Assembly: GCA_018350325.1 (NCBI GenBank) | Contig: JAEVLN010000006.1 | Span: forward strand, 1,511,193 to 1,575,192 | DNA: 64,000 nucleotides | Source: Globodera rostochiensis | Taxonomy: Eukaryota > Nematoda > Chromadorea > Rhabditida > Heteroderidae | Reading direction: 5' to 3' | In this document: positions 23,364-35,882 of the stretch, piece after piece | Numbering within the stretch: the stretch's first letter is position 1 | Layout: each line of letters begins with the position of its first letter | Made by a program: the position numbers and the translations under genes | Notes under the pieces: generated by a model | The model's input: the letters and a program-made list of their open reading frames with translations, nothing else | Databases searched by the model: none | What the model was told of the DNA's origin: nothing

Positions 23364-24959
23364 CTTATAATTGCATTAAGGTTCAAACGAATGACAATCA
23401 TAGGTAAATAAATGTTTTTTTAATCGCCGACTTTCCGGGGCTCCATTTTTGGAGAAAATAAATTTTTGAGTGGTGACTTTTTTTGCTTTTTAATAAGAAA
23501 TTTTCAATCAATTTGTTTAGCTGCCAAAATGGACAACAGTGCTAAAATATGGACTAAAAATTTCTAAAACTGACAAAATCTAAACCTCAAAATTCGTCAT
23601 TCTTTATTCATTTCCTCTTAGTTGTAAATATAATCTTTTTTCACATGTTTTGGGAAATTTTATTAAAAAAATTTTAATTTTGATCTTTGTGCGTTTTTGG
23701 TCCAAGAAAAAGTCATTTTTTACGGGTGCATTTTTGGTTTGAAAAAATTTTGATTTTTAAGTAAAAAGTTTTCAAATTTAATTAATTGACTTTTTGCTTT
23801 CATTGTCCAACTGCACGCAAACATTCTATGAAATTTTGAAAGTGGCGAAGAAACTTGGCGAAATTGAACTTCCTAAAGATGATGCCAAGAAATATGAAAT
23901 TTGGCTGAATTGGTCGGACTCAAAATTATTTTTTAGAAATTTAAAATATATAAAACAATTACAAGGGCCTATAAAACAAATAGAAATTGATCTTGAAGAT
24001 GATTTTTCCTTTTTGGCACATTTTGTTGAATATTTATTGGAGCAAATGGCAACGGGAAACAAAATTCCAAAAATTGGATCAATTGAAGTTGCAATTGGCC
24101 ATTCATTTTGGTGAAAGAAGAATTGTGCAAAGATTATGCGTAAGAAAATTAGTTTTAATCGGATTTTTGTTGCTATAATATTTTTAGAATAGAAAACGAT
24201 GTCAAAAAATATTTTGGTGAAAATTTGGTAAATTTTGAAGAGGTCCTAAACACCGACTTCAGTCCACACAACGGTTATACTACCTAATCGAATAATTTGA
24301 ACAATATATTTCAAAAAGTATTTCGTTAAACTTACAAATTTTGTTTAGAATTACAACAAATTGTTAGTGAAATTGTCGAGGAAATTGAACAAATTCAGCA
24401 AAATGGAAATTGGTTATGCTAATTTAAATATTACAAAAATTGTCGAATGGAATCTTTTGGAATACGACCTTAACAAAATTGGGAATAATGATCAGAAATG
24501 GGATGAAATTGATCAATTGCGCGGTGAGTGTCAGAAGGCATACAGCAATTATTATTATTCCGAGAAGAATGCGAATGAGAAGTCCAAGTTTGAAGAATTG
24601 ATGAAAAATCTGATCAAAGTTTTGCGGGGAATTTGATATTTGAAAAGGGCTGTCGTCCCTTCGGAGGATGAAAATGGCTTTTGTAACTTCACATTCCGTT
24701 TTTTTGGCATTCTTTTGAAAAACTAATTAGTGGTGTAAGTTGACCAAAATTTTTTTATTCAAATGACAACTTTTATTGAAAAATTTTATTTTTATTTGTC
24801 ATATTTTTGATCAAAAAAAAGTCAATTTAGGGAGTACCCTTTTAAGAAAATGTTGTCAGTCGATCTTTTGGGGGGATGCATTTTTCGGTTTTGTTGTCAA
24901 AAAATAAAAAACTATGAAAAGTTGAAAACTCGACGAAAAACAACAAAAATATTGAAAAC

Positions 24960-25185
24960 TCGTTTAATCTTTTGAGACTTTTCGAGATACGAGATTTATC
25001 GAGATTCTCGATCGAAAAATCGATCGAAGACATTTTTTCGAGATCTTCGAATTCGAGATTTATCGACGAAATCTCGATCGAAGACATTTTTTCGAGATCT
25101 TCGAGCTTCGAATTTTTCAAGATTCGAGATTTATCGAGATTCTGATCGAAATCTCGATATCCTCGAGCCCGATCTCTACTAAAAA
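24960..25185. repeat. Degenerate MITE, cgagatttatcgag family
   Basis: Array of gagatcttcgag / gatttatcgag words closed on the right by CCTCGAGCCCGATCTCTA, the inverse of a TAGAG-type hAT end. Left end lost. Confidence 0.6.
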
Positions 25186-25294
25186 CCCATGCCCAATCAT
25201 TACCAAAAAAAGGGCAATTGCTTACTTAAATAATATGTAATTTACTATACACTATGATTTAACATTAATAATAAAATCTGTTTTTTAATTTAAA

Positions 25295-25705
25295 TCAATA
25301 TTTTGATGCGGCCGAGTTTTCCAGAGTGCCATCCAAAAACGAATTTGCCATGCGGTGCACAACCAATCGCTCCGCCTTGGCATAAACATAGGGGAAGAAG
25401 TCCCTTTGGAGCTCTAAAATGCGCATTTATGAAGATTAGAGACCGGAAACTTGGACCTAAACGCAAAAATTTTTTGGTCATTTTTTGGGCTTTACTCCAA
25501 GCTGCCCCAAAACCAAAAAGATTTTGGTCCAATTTTTTGTACAAAAAAAAACCCAAAAAATTTTTTGATTTTGGGTTTTGGGTCCGAGCCCTAATGAAGA
25601 TCATCCCATTAAAATTTTACCAGCCATTGCCAGCTCTTTTTTTTGTTTGTTTTGTTTTTGCGTGTTCTTCTCATCTCCACCAGTTTGTTTTGGAAGGTTT
25701 TTTTG
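25295..25705 (-). CDS. 3' end of an unknown gene (two exons, tentative)
   Basis: Exons 25705-25621 and 25413-25295 join in phase 1 to give a basic, Lys/Gln-rich stretch then FFPYVYAKAERLVVHRMAN and a stop. The other two frames of these exons are also open, so frame choice is weak. The 5' exons were not found. The intron hosts a MITE with a clean target duplication. Confidence 0.35.
25437..25593. mobile_element. hAT-like MITE, ttttggg/cccaaaa family
   Basis: 157 bp, ends TAGAGACCGG / GAGCCCTA, exact 8-bp duplication ATGAAGAT (25429-25436, 25594-25601). Interior of gcaaaaa/aacccaaaa words. Confidence 0.9.
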
Positions 25706-26455
25706 CTGCAAACGCTCAAGCAACTCATTTATCTAAATTCATTTTACAGCTTTTCGCGGTTCAAGACGCCTGCTTGATTTTCAAATTTTAATTCTTCAAA
25801 TTCAATTTACAAAAGGAGTCGTCTGACACTATAACTTAACGAAGGAAATAGCAATTAAATATGGCAATGAGCTTTGGCGTTATGTCAATGCCAAAAAATG
25901 AGAATTACAACAGAAATCGAGTTGGCCACACATCGAAAACAAGAATTTTTGATTAAAAACACCGATTTGCCTTTTTTTTTTTGCACAGAGCTTAGCAACT
26001 AAATTTTCTACCCAAAAGCAACTAGCTTTAAACCCAAAGCAACTTTTTTCTGAACACTTCAGCAAACAAGTTGAAAAAAAAGTTAAATTTTGATTAAAAT
26101 GATTGAAAAACGCAAAATTTGGGTGCAAGAAAGGGAGGCAAAACAAAGTAAACGTGGTTTTATATATTTTTTTAGAATTTTTAATTTTAAATCATCCATA
26201 ACTGTTTTATCAAAACGAACTTCATCCTACAGTCTAGCGGGTTCGACCCCCTGGCTCTGAGCAAAAAATGCACTTTTGTGTTGTGTAAATACAGTATGCC
26301 AACATTTTTGAAATCCACTTCACCACGCGTGCAAATTTGCTATTTCCAACTCATTTGGGGCGTAAGTTATAGTGTTTGAGGTGTGCAAATTCACACCGAA
26401 TGGTCAAAACATCACTGGCTTTTTGTTTGAATAAAAATACAAAAATATTCGCTGC

Positions 26456-27798
26456 TCAAATCACCATTTTGTTGGCCATCCGACGGCATCTCACTACGTC
26501 CAATTTGCGAACAAGTTGAGGAGACTTTTGTTCGACTAATAATAGTTCCTGTAATTTTTGTAAAAAATTTCTTTACAACATTTTCTGTACTACGACCTGT
26601 GCCGTGTCAAAAGTCAATGGTGATTGTTCAACGTCGGCATCCTCATTAAACACCTCTGCTGGCTGACAATTTGGTTGAAACGTCTCAATGATCAATGGTC
26701 GACGGAGGGGTTCGCGCTGATTGCTGCTGATCGCTGAACTGCCAGAAATGGGCTGAAATAAATTGGGGGTTTTTTAAAATGTTAACTATTTTGTATTTTT
26801 ATTTAATCGGTGCAAACTAAGTAAATAATTAAATTTATATTATTGACCATTTAAATAGGCCTGAAATTCAAAAAGGAACAGCTCTTTCAGGGATCACAGA
26901 TTGCCCTCTTTTAATGGCAAATGCCATTTTATTGAAAATTTGCCATTTCTCCACACTTGCCATTATTTTGCCATTTCTTGGAACTTTGGGGGAAAATTTT
27001 CATTTTTTGAGGGAAAAATGAGAATTTCCCGAAAATAGTGCTCCTCGTACAATTTTGAAGTGTTTGGTTGTAAATGTCTTAACAATTCGAGTCAAAAATT
27101 CAAAATTTTTTTCGGCGGCGCCTATCGGCAGTGCCGACCCCCTCCCCTGAAGCAGAATTCTCAAAATAAAATGTCTTTTTGAAATTTGGTAAGAAAAAAT
27201 TTCCATTACAATGCCAATATTGGTCATTAGTGATTTGACCGTTAGGGATGCTTTGGTCTGCTTTTAAGCTATTCGTATTTTGACCACATTTGGCTCACTT
27301 AAACAAATGCTTTTTGACACGAAGGACGCCAAACTGATCAAATTTTTTGTTCGCGGGGAGGGGGGAGGGGCTGTGAATAATCTTACAACGTTAAATAGGC
27401 GCTAAAAATAGCCTAAATAAAAGTGCAAATTAAAAATAAATATTAATAATCTTAAAATAAAAATTCAAAAACTTCTCTAACCCCACCTTTTCCTCCTCCT
27501 CTTCTTCCCCCTCATCATTTTTGGCATCGTTTAGCACGGACAAAAACAGTGGTGGCAGTGGCGATGCGCGGCTGAACGCGGACTGTCGCCGGAACCGGAG
27601 TGTATTTGCGGAAAATGGTGGAGAAAGTGCGGATGTTGCGGACGCCGATTTTGGCACAATCGGAGGCAGAAAGGGGGTCGAAAAATTGCCGGGCGAGAAG
27701 GCAACCTTGGATTCTTGGAAAACATTTTGATTTTCTGAATACAGACCGGGACAATATGTTGCCTCAACCGTAACCGATTCAGACATTCTCAAAGCCAT
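26456..27798 (-). CDS. Unknown Ser/Pro-rich, probably disordered protein
   Basis: Three exons on the minus strand: 27798-27487, 26752-26591, 26548-26456; both junctions phase 0; about 188 aa. Starts MALRMSESVTVEATYC, continues with a Ser/Pro-rich region and a run of Glu (DEGEEEEEEK) before the first donor. Exon 2 reads REPLRRPLIIETFQPNC. Exon 3 reads LVRKLDVVRCRRMANKM and stops. No signal peptide, TM segment or recognised domain. Intron 1 holds a GGCGGCGCCTATCGGC repeat (27113-27145). A regulatory or scaffold role is possible but unsupported. Confidence 0.5.
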
Positions 27799-27894
27799 TC
27801 ATAAGCTCTCGCTCTCATTAAGCAAAAGGTATGCTATTAGACAAAACTCAAAAAATGTTCCCTTTCTGTGGTCCTTTTTAAGATTTGTCCAAGC

Positions 27895-28260
27895 GCAAAG
27901 TTTTACAGTTAATGTTAGCTTCTACTCTCCGAAAGCTTCCGAATGGGGATTTAAGAAAATGTCTGAATCGGTTAAGGTCAAGAACGTTATTTCCCCGGTC
28001 TGTCGGTTGTACGCCATTTGAGCAATGGACAGGAAGGGATACAACATAATGAATGGTTTTATAAAAACTTATTAAGCTTCACTTCTCAGCGAAGTTTGGC
28101 ATCGCTCCACTAAGCTCTGTCTTCGCGGTGCCGGAGGAAGCTTTAGGTCGTCTCCCCACGGTGGGCCAACCACCAACTGAACACTGCGCCGCCGACGTTC
28201 CAACTGTTCGCCGATGTTGAACTTGGCAACATTTCCGATATCCACCGGACTCAAATGCAT
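27895..28260 (-). CDS. Uncertain coding segments
   Basis: 28260-28072 on the minus strand is an open frame from an ATG (MHLSPVDIGNVAKF to SLRSEA, stop), charged and protein-like. 28020-27930 also reads as protein on the minus strand (MAYNRQTGEITFLTLTD) but is open on the plus strand too. An inverted word (ccgattcagacatt) links 27772 with 27962. No model could be completed. Confidence 0.3.
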
Positions 28261-28364
28261 TTAAACGGTGAACATCGAGGAGGGAATTCAATATTCTGTA
28301 AAACACGCATTTTTAATATCAAATCAATAAAATGTCGATTTAAAGGTTGCACATACACACATAT

Positions 28365-28470
28365 CAGGGATGTAATCGCGCCGAATAAAAGCGATCGGCG
28401 ATATGCCCAAAAAAGGCAATAAATGCGATATATATATATCGCGCGATAGCGACAGCGATTTACATACCTG
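28365..28470. mobile_element. hAT-like MITE, gcgata family (outer, hosts a second insertion)
   Basis: Ends CAGGGATGTAATCGC / GCGATTTACATACCTG. Left flank ACACATAT (28357-28364). The right flank is ACAC (28471-28474) plus ATAT (28602-28605), split by the inner element. The interior has gcgata words and a (TA)n run. Confidence 0.88.
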
Positions 28471-28474
28471 ACAC

Positions 28475-28593
28475 TAGAGCTGTTCGAGACTTGAAATTTA
28501 CCGAGAATCGAGAACCGAGACCGAGAAATGACACCGAGAAACCGAGACCGAGAAATTTCTCGACTCGAGAACCGAGAATCTCGAACAGCTCTA
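28475..28593. mobile_element. hAT-like MITE, accgaga family (inner)
   Basis: 119 bp, ends TAGAGCTGTTCGAGA / TCTCGAACAGCTCTA, exact duplication CCTGACAC (28467-28474, 28594-28601), which overlaps the end of the outer element. Confidence 0.93.
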
Positions 28594-28605
28594 CCTGACA
28601 CATAT

Positions 28606-29591
28606 GTATTTATAATGCGAGCAAATTGCTTATGGAGGATTTTGCGATGTGGCACAAACATCCATCTATCGCTTTTGGCCCAAAAAAGCTCTGTTAAGCC
28701 GTTAAGTGCTCATTAAGAATTTCTTGGACTCAAATGAAAAGATTGCGTGAGAATGTCCAGTGTTTGTCGTGCGCTTCGTTCGGCTTTTTATATGCATCCG
28801 ATAGCCCATTGAAGGGCCAAGCACAAACAATTTTCTGCAATTGCCACCCGATAGGCGGTTGAAATTACCGTTATTTTTGAAAACACAAATTTTCCATTCC
28901 ATGACCCCCTCAAATTTCCTTTCTCCAAAGTTCTTAAAAGGCTTGATGAATTCGGACACTGTACATTTTGTCAGAAATTGAACATTTATTATTATTATTA
29001 TTATTGTTATTATTATTATTATTAGAAAGTGCCTGTCGAAACCGTCGGAATGTGTGCACTTTCTACTGACGCATTTTCTATTGACGCATTTTCCGGACGG
29101 ACGGACACCCCCCGCCAGCTGTTTGCCAAAATTGTGTTGGTTTCCACTGCTCCTGCCCCCCCTTCCCCTCCCCCCTCCGGGGATGTAATAAAAAAAGGCG
29201 AAAATATAGAGGATCAGTGGGTCAGAAGATCGAAGACTTAAGTTAGACTGATAAGCATGAATGGCCTCCATTTTTCCAACTTTTAAATATTCTGAATTAG
29301 AATAAAAAATTTGACTTTAACCCGAGCGGGATCTCGGACACGGGATCCCGTTAAAAATGACGTTCCGGCCGGGCATTATTTGAAAATCCCAAACCTTGCA
29401 TTGTTGGGCAAAGTCTGGTACTTTTGCGTTTGATGACTCCCTCTCATTTTTGAAATGCCCCTCCCCCATTTTATTCTAATTTTAATGGTTTAAATTAAAA
29501 ACACAATTTTGACTTTAATAATTTTTCATTTCTAAACTATATTTCATCGTATTTCCAATTTAGATAATCCAACGGCGAATAGGGGCAACCA
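28606..29591. other. Upstream region of the triple-module gene
   Basis: Holds an ATT microsatellite (28986-29024) and short repeated gacgcattttc words at 29067-29093. No promoter motif recognised. Confidence 0.5.
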
Positions 29592-32500
29592 ATGGGCATC
29601 TCCAAATTTGGCCTGGTCGCTTTTGGCCTTCTCACCGCGCTTACACTTTCCGGCGGCTTCCTTTGGTGGGGGAACGACTCCGTCTCAGTGAGAGTCTCAC
29701 TTTTATTTGCTCTTCTAATTAATTACCCCTTTAATTAGGCTCGATGCGGTAAAATGAAAGAAAAATGCCGAGCCAATTGGGGCGAATGCTTTTCCCGGTA
29801 CGGGTCCAACGGGGACGCGTGTTGCCCTGAAGGCTCCGCTTTGAAATGTGTCGATCAGGTAAGCATTTTGTTGTATTGTTTAAATTTAAATTGAAATTTT
29901 TATAATAACATTTACCTATTTTGTGTTATCCTGATTCTTTCGAATACAATGTTTCATCCTTTAGATGACCCGACAAGAAGCAATGTCAAAAGACCCGACC
30001 TACGTAAGTTCAACTTTATGCTATTAACAGTAAAAATGAATTAACAAAACATAACAATTTAGGCAAAGATGATAAATTGCATTCTTGCTGATCATCCGGA
30101 TTTGGTAAAAAAAATTGGAGTGTGAGAGGGGGGGGGGGCGCAATGTCAGTTTAAGTTTTAAAATTATTTTACATTTAATAAAATTTTGGACTTTCTTTAT
30201 TGTAACTTCTTACGCAAATCGTATACTTTCTTTCAATAATCGGTGTTAATCTGTCGGCACTGCCGATCCTTCGAAAAGATTTGAAATTGAATTTAAAATA
30301 TTGCCAGGTGAAAAATTTGCCAGATTTTCACAGTTTCGGACCTGGGTTTTTTTTAAATGCAATAAAACGAAAATAAAAATAACTTTTTCTTGGACCAACA
30401 ATACACCCCCTAACGGTCGATATTTTCCGAAGAGATACTTAATTTTTACTATTTTTACTAGAAAAATTTTAAACAAGTTAAATTACCCCAAAACACCTTG
30501 AAAGCTCAGGTGGACGCCCGAGGCGCTATGGCCCGGTTGCGGGTCAAAATTTCAGTCCCAGAAAGGAAAACTTTTTTTTGCGTCTAATAGGTGCGAAAAA
30601 TGCCAAAATAGGCTCAAAAATTGGGTTCATAAGCAAAAATAGGTGCGAAAAAATGAGTGTAAAAATAACAATAATTACTTAAAAATTTTAGGCACCTAAA
30701 AAAGCACGAAATTCTATGAAAGATTCTAACAAAAAACAAAAAATTCGAATTTCTGTTTTTTAGAAAATTTTGCAAAAGTGATCTAGCAAGAAAAATTCGA
30801 ATTTTATTTAATTTCTTAAGAAATTTTTTGAAAAATGCCGAAATAGGCACACAAAAATCTTCAGATGGTTAAAATAGCCTCGAGCCTATTTAATTTTTAA
30901 TGTCTAGAAATGTTGAAAATCTTCAATGATTTAAAATCAGAGGCTTATTATTGTTTTTAGGAAAGCCTTGAAAAGTGCCTGCCAAATTCATCTGAATGTG
31001 TAAATGTTTTTATTATGTATTTAATTTATTTGATTGAATTTAACTTTTTCATTATTTAGAAAAACCCCAATATGTGTCAGTGGTTCGATGAAGGAGAGAA
31101 AGCGGAGTTTGCAAAATGTGTAAGTGTTTACAGTTTTGGACAAATGAATTAAAAATGAGATAAAATTTAATTAAATAAACTTTTTTAAACAAATATTAAA
31201 ATATAATAAAGCAAATTTAGCCAAAGTGGCTCAACTGCTACCTGCGAAAGCACTCGGACTGGGTAAGAGTTTTCGTATTTATGAGATTTGAAAATTTCAA
31301 TCTTAAAATTTCAATTGCTTTTAAGTAGGGTTGGACGGGACCGGGACAAAATGGTCTATTTTTTCCATTTTGGTACTGAAATTTTAGTCCCGGTTTTTCA
31401 AAATTCCTTTAAAATGCCATTATAATGGTCCCGGTTTTTAACCAAGCATTTTTTTTCTTCTTGTTTTTGTCCAGTAGTCCCGGTTTCCGGGACCAAATTT
31501 AATCCCGGTCCCGGTTTTTCCAAAAGTCCCGGTCACGTCCAACCCTATTTTTAAGAACAAGCTAAAGAAATGTACAAAAAAAAAAATTAAATAAATTTAA
31601 ACACAAATTTAGGACGCACTTATGAGGTGCTTGCCCAGAGGCAGTCTTTCGAGGGAAGAATGCGTAAGTTTTGCAATTTTGGTATAACTGTTACGCTGGG
31701 GTAATTTTGGAGCTTTTAAAGTGCCAGCAATTTTGAAAGGCTTTTACTTTTTTTAAACTTAACCAAATCAAACAAAAAAATGCGATTGGAAAGCTCTAAA
31801 TGAGAAGAATCATTTTAAATAAAATCCAATCGATTCAATTCGTATATGAACCCGGCCTCATCGGTTGGAGGGACGACTCATTTGTAGAGATCGGATTTAT
31901 ATGGACTAAAAAAAACGCGAAATAAGGACTTAAAATATGGACTAAACCCCCCAAAATAGGGACCAAAACCCCGAAAAAGTGCCAAAATATGGACTAAAAA
32001 TTCGCTAAACCTAACCAAATTCAGTCAATTTTCCGTGAAACCCTTCAAAAACCGTCAATCGTTATTAATTTTTCTCTTACAATTGTAAATTTAATATTTT
32101 CCACATGTTTGGAATAATTTAAAAAATATCAAAAATCGATTTTTAAGGGCGCATTTTTTTGAAAGTTTGGAAAAGTCGATTTTAAGGGTACATTTTTTGT
32201 TTTTATTGTATTTTCCTTAATAAATTTGGGAAAAAGTGCCTAAAATATTGAATTCTCAAGCATTTTCGGAAAAAGCCTAAAAAATTGCAGTTTTCTTAAA
32301 AAAATCCAAAAAAATTGCAGAAGTATTGATTTATTATGAAAAATTGACGAAATATTGATTTTGATTTATATTACTTTAATTTTCTATTTACCTTTTATGT
32401 AATTAGGATCCTGCAAATCTCACGCCATGCGAGAAAATGATGGAAAACTGCACAGACAAATGGGGCGAATGCTTTCCCCGGGACGGGTCCAACGGGGACG

Positions 32501-35500
32501 CTTGTTGCCCTGCAGGCTCCGCTTGGAAATGCGTCAATAATGTAAGCATTTTTTGAATTTTAAAATAATTTAAATGAAAAATAAATCAGTTAACAAAATC
32601 TATCTAAAAACATTTTTCCTAATCCGTATTACCTATGCTAATTGATGGTCCGAATACAAAATGTTTTCAACCCCTTTAGATGGGCATGGACGAAGCAATG
32701 TCAAAAGACCCGGGCGGCTACGTAAGTGCAGCTACCAACTTGTTAAAATTTTAACAAAAAACACTATCAAAATACGTTTAAACAATTTAGGGAAAGAAGA
32801 TTAATTGCCTGCTTGCTGGTCATCCGGATTGGGTAAAAGGGGGGGGGTGGTAATGTCAGTTCGCGAAAAAGTTCATGTTGGCCGATCCGTGAAAGATCGT
32901 TTCACACATATAGTAATTCAAAAATAAAATTCCGACTTGCTGAACTGGGATCCAGGCCTGGGTTTTTCCTGGATCTGGATCCAGAGTCCAAGGTCAAGTG
33001 GAGCCTCCACGACCCTGGATTTTTTATCCAGGAAATCAGGTCCAGGCACCTCCCTAAAATCCAGCTCCAGACATAATAAATTTAAATTTTGCACAATTTT
33101 CTTAACAAAAATGTTAAAATTAGAAAAAAAAATCCCGACGGCCAACAACAAAATCCAAGGCTAGAAAATCCAAAAATGCACCCCCTAAGAATCGACTTTT
33201 TGGCTCTCCCTCCCCCCCTGAAAATTTTTTCTTTTCTGGCTACGGCCTTGGGGTGACTCACAAAAAAATATAGGTATAGAACGGGATCGGTATTTCTGGT
33301 AAAACCCAGGACCGGGTTTGTCCTGGATCGTGAGCGAAAACTGCCTTAAAGGATATCCCGTTCTATACATAATATAATTTTTATTTTTAATTTTTAAAAG
33401 ATTGAAAATATTGAATCATTTAAAGTCAGAATTTATCACATTTGTAGGAAAGTCTTGAAAAGTGCATGCCGAAACCGTCTGAATGTGTAATTGTTTTATT
33501 AATATGTATTTTAATTAATTGATTGAATTTAACTTTTTTGTTTTATTTAGAAAAGCCCTGGTATGTGTCGGGGGTTCGTTGGAGAAGTGAGAGCGGAGTT
33601 TGAAAAATGTGTAAGCGTTTTATGTTTTTGTTTTTAAAATGAATAAAATGCAATTTAAATAAACTTTTTTAAGCGAAATATTAAAATATAATAAAACAAA
33701 TTTAGCCAAGGTATTTCAAATGTTTGCAGCGAAAGCATTCGAACTTTGTAAGTGTTTTATTTATGAAATTTGAACATTTCAATATAAAAGTCCATTTGCT
33801 TTTCAATGAACAAAATAAATTTGAGAAAAAAATTAATGAGTTTAAATTAGAGCCCGGTAAAAAAAAATTCCCGGGAACGGGGTTTTTAAAAAGTACTGGC
33901 TTTAAAACATTTTTTGTTAAGAAACTTGCTCAAAATTTCGAATTTTTTAATGCAAATTTTTTTTTTGAGAATTCTGCTTCATTTTTAGGGGTGGGGGGGT
34001 GAGGGGGGAGGGTTGGCGGTGCGATAGGCGCCGCCGTCAAAATTTTTTGCGTTTTTGTGATGAAAATTGGTTGGTCCAAAATTGTTAATTGAAAACATTT
34101 CGCCAAGAAAAATGAACGGGAACAGGAAAAAGACTAAAATAAAATTTCCGGAGACGAGAACGGGATTTTCAAAAAGTACAGGACGGGAATCCCGTGTTTT
34201 TCCCCGTTCCCGTAAAAAATCCCGCTAAGCAAAAAAGACGGGAACGAGATTCCCGTACTTTTCCCGCGGGAATCCCGTTCCCGTCGGGCTCTCGTTTAAA
34301 TGCAAATTTAGGACGCGCTTTTGATGTGCTGGCCCAGACACAAGTCGAAGGAGGAATGCGTAAGTTTTGCAAATTTTTTTTTAATTTCATAAATTATTTA
34401 TTAAATGCAATTTTAACGTCGTTTGTTTCCCCCGTATTCTTCGCTAACAAGGCTCACAAAATAACAAAAATGACTTCTTCACCCAGGGTTATTCGATGAA
34501 AATTGTTTTAAAAAAAGAAAATTAACAACAAAAAAATGACAAATTTTTTCAAGAATGCACCGTTGCATCCAATCGAGAACGCCACCGACGACTCATTTGT
34601 ATTAATTAGTGAATTTCTTTTAATTGCTTTTCTATTCACCCTTTAATTAGGCGCCCGAAGAGCTCACGCCATGCTTGAAAATGACGACAAAATGCACCGA
34701 CAATTGGGGCGAATGCTTTCCCCGGGACGGGTCCAACGGGGACGCGTGTTGCCCTGAAGGCTCAGCTTTGAAATGCGGCAATGATGTAAGCATTTTGTTG
34801 AATATTTTAAAATTTAATAAAAATAAAACAGTGTAAGCGAAATCAAAAACATTTTTACCTATTTGTTCAAATTCTCATTTTTTCTGATCAATTGTGCTAC
34901 CTTTAGATGACCGTAACCGAAATATTCACAAGAGACCCAATCGCTGTAAGTGCAATTTTTTTATGCTAATAACTGTAAAATGTTTTAATAAAACATTATA
35001 AAAATATGTTAAAAAAACACCAATTTAGGCACAGCTGATAAATTGCTTCCTTGCTGGGCACCCGGATTTGGTAAAAAAGGGGAAGTCGGTAGGGTTAGAT
35101 GGGAGAAAAAGAGGGAGACGGGAAAGTGCGTTGTCGGTTGGCTGATCAAAGGCAGATCATTTGCTCTTCCTTTTCTCATCCATATCGCTCTCTCTCTCTT
35201 TCGCTCATCCATGACACCTATATTTAAAACAAATTTAGCCAAGGAGGCTCAAATGCTTACAGCGAAAGCACTCGGACATTGTAAGAATTTAGATTTGAAA
35301 TTCTAATCTAAAATTTTAATACCTTTCTAAAAATAAAGTAAAGAAATGTGAGAAAAAAATTAAATAAATTTAAAAACAAATTTAGCAGTCACTCAACAAA
35401 TGCTTGCCAAACCTCGACAATGAGGAGGAATGCGTAAGTTTTGCAATATCTCCGCTAAAATGCCCACAAAATAATAAAACTGACTTCAACCAACTTTATT

Positions 35501-35577
35501 CAATAAAATTGATTTAAATGACAAATTAATTTAAGAATGCGGCGTTGCCTTCGATCGAGAACGTCACTGAAGCGTAA
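29592..35577 (+). CDS. Secreted protein of three tandem Cys-rich modules, family not recognised
   Basis: Twenty-one exons, every intron phase 0: 29592-29687, 29739-29858, 29965-30003, 30063-30104, 30961-30999, 31060-31119, 31221-31262, 31613-31663, 32407-32541, 32680-32721, 32791-32832, 33448-33486, 33551-33610, 33706-33747, 34312-34359, 34651-34785, 34907-34945, 35029-35070, 35239-35280, 35386-35433, 35536-35577; about 414 aa. Exon 1 has a hydrophobic leader. Each module runs: WGECF plus GSNGDACCP exon, MSKDP exon, INCxLAGHPD exon, SLEKC exon, NMC/GMC exon, a CxxRKHS exon, and a CxPR...EEC exon. Module 3 lacks the SLEKC and NMC exons. 34547-34590 is a relic of the final exon between modules 2 and 3, supporting tandem duplication of a whole cassette. 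Introns carry MITEs. Confidence 0.8.
31326..31547. mobile_element. hAT-like MITE, gggaccggga family
   Basis: 222 bp, ends TAGGGTTGGACGGGACCGGG / GTCACGTCCAACCCTA, flanks CTTTTAAG / TTTTTAAG (7 of 8). In an intron of the triple-module gene. Confidence 0.88.
32937..33370. repeat. Palindromic repeats, tccaggcctgg and tatagaacggg types
   Basis: 32945-33070 is rich in tccagg/cctgga words. 33274-33368 has inverted TATAGAACGGGAT ends. No clean 8-bp duplication found. Intronic. Confidence 0.55.
33848..34293. mobile_element. hAT-like MITE, gggaatcccg family
   Basis: 446 bp, ends TAGAGCCCGG / CGTCGGGCTCTC, exact duplication GTTTAAAT (33840-33847, 34294-34301). Contains a GGCGGTGCGATAGGCGCC core at 34012-34036. 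In an intron of the triple-module gene. Confidence 0.9.
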
Positions 35578-35882
35578 TGAAAGCAAAAATGAACGCTGAT
35601 GAAATATCTAATAAAATAATTTTTGTTTTTTCCCAATTTTATGAGTAAGCGATTGATGAATTTTTTGAAAAAATGAATTGGATATAAAAATTTGTAATAG
35701 GCGGCATCCCATAAAAAGCACAAATCCCCTAAATTATTGGTCAAAAAACGCATTTTGCATGAAACAAAATTTAAAAAGGAGGGGACGGACAAAATCTTTC
35801 GAATGAAAAAATATTTGAAATTGTTCCGGTCTTCCGCAGCAACGCGGTGGCTGAGGTTCTGCTGCAGTTGGTGCTGTTACTG

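Larger units (their letters stand above)
21254..24636 (+). pseudogene. Unknown gene, probably disrupted
   Basis: Protein-like segments on the plus strand: 21254-21540 (LNEFLALLDQIIEEYSC, then an in-frame TAA at about 21429, then KCQLMSNQKLAEHFLQ), 22524-22703 (RLSLQIDRLDLAGKYLN to FAYN) continuing at 23372 (CIKVQTNDNH, donor GTAAAT), 23797-24114 (YEILKVAKKLGEIELP, IEIDLEDDFSFLAHF), and 24352-24636 (IVEWNLLEYDLNKIG to a stop). Two mobile elements interrupt it; removing the one at 22704-23363 restores an open frame. Frames of the last exons do not join cleanly. Family not recognised. Confidence 0.5.

Noticed and set aside
26222..26250. Possible tRNA T-arm (gcgggttcgaccccctgg)
   Set aside because: No A box or acceptor pairing upstream.
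29742..34785. Assignment of the triple-module protein to a known toxin or protease-inhibitor fold
   Set aside because: Cys spacing and WGECF/GSNGDACCP words did not match any family I could name with confidence.
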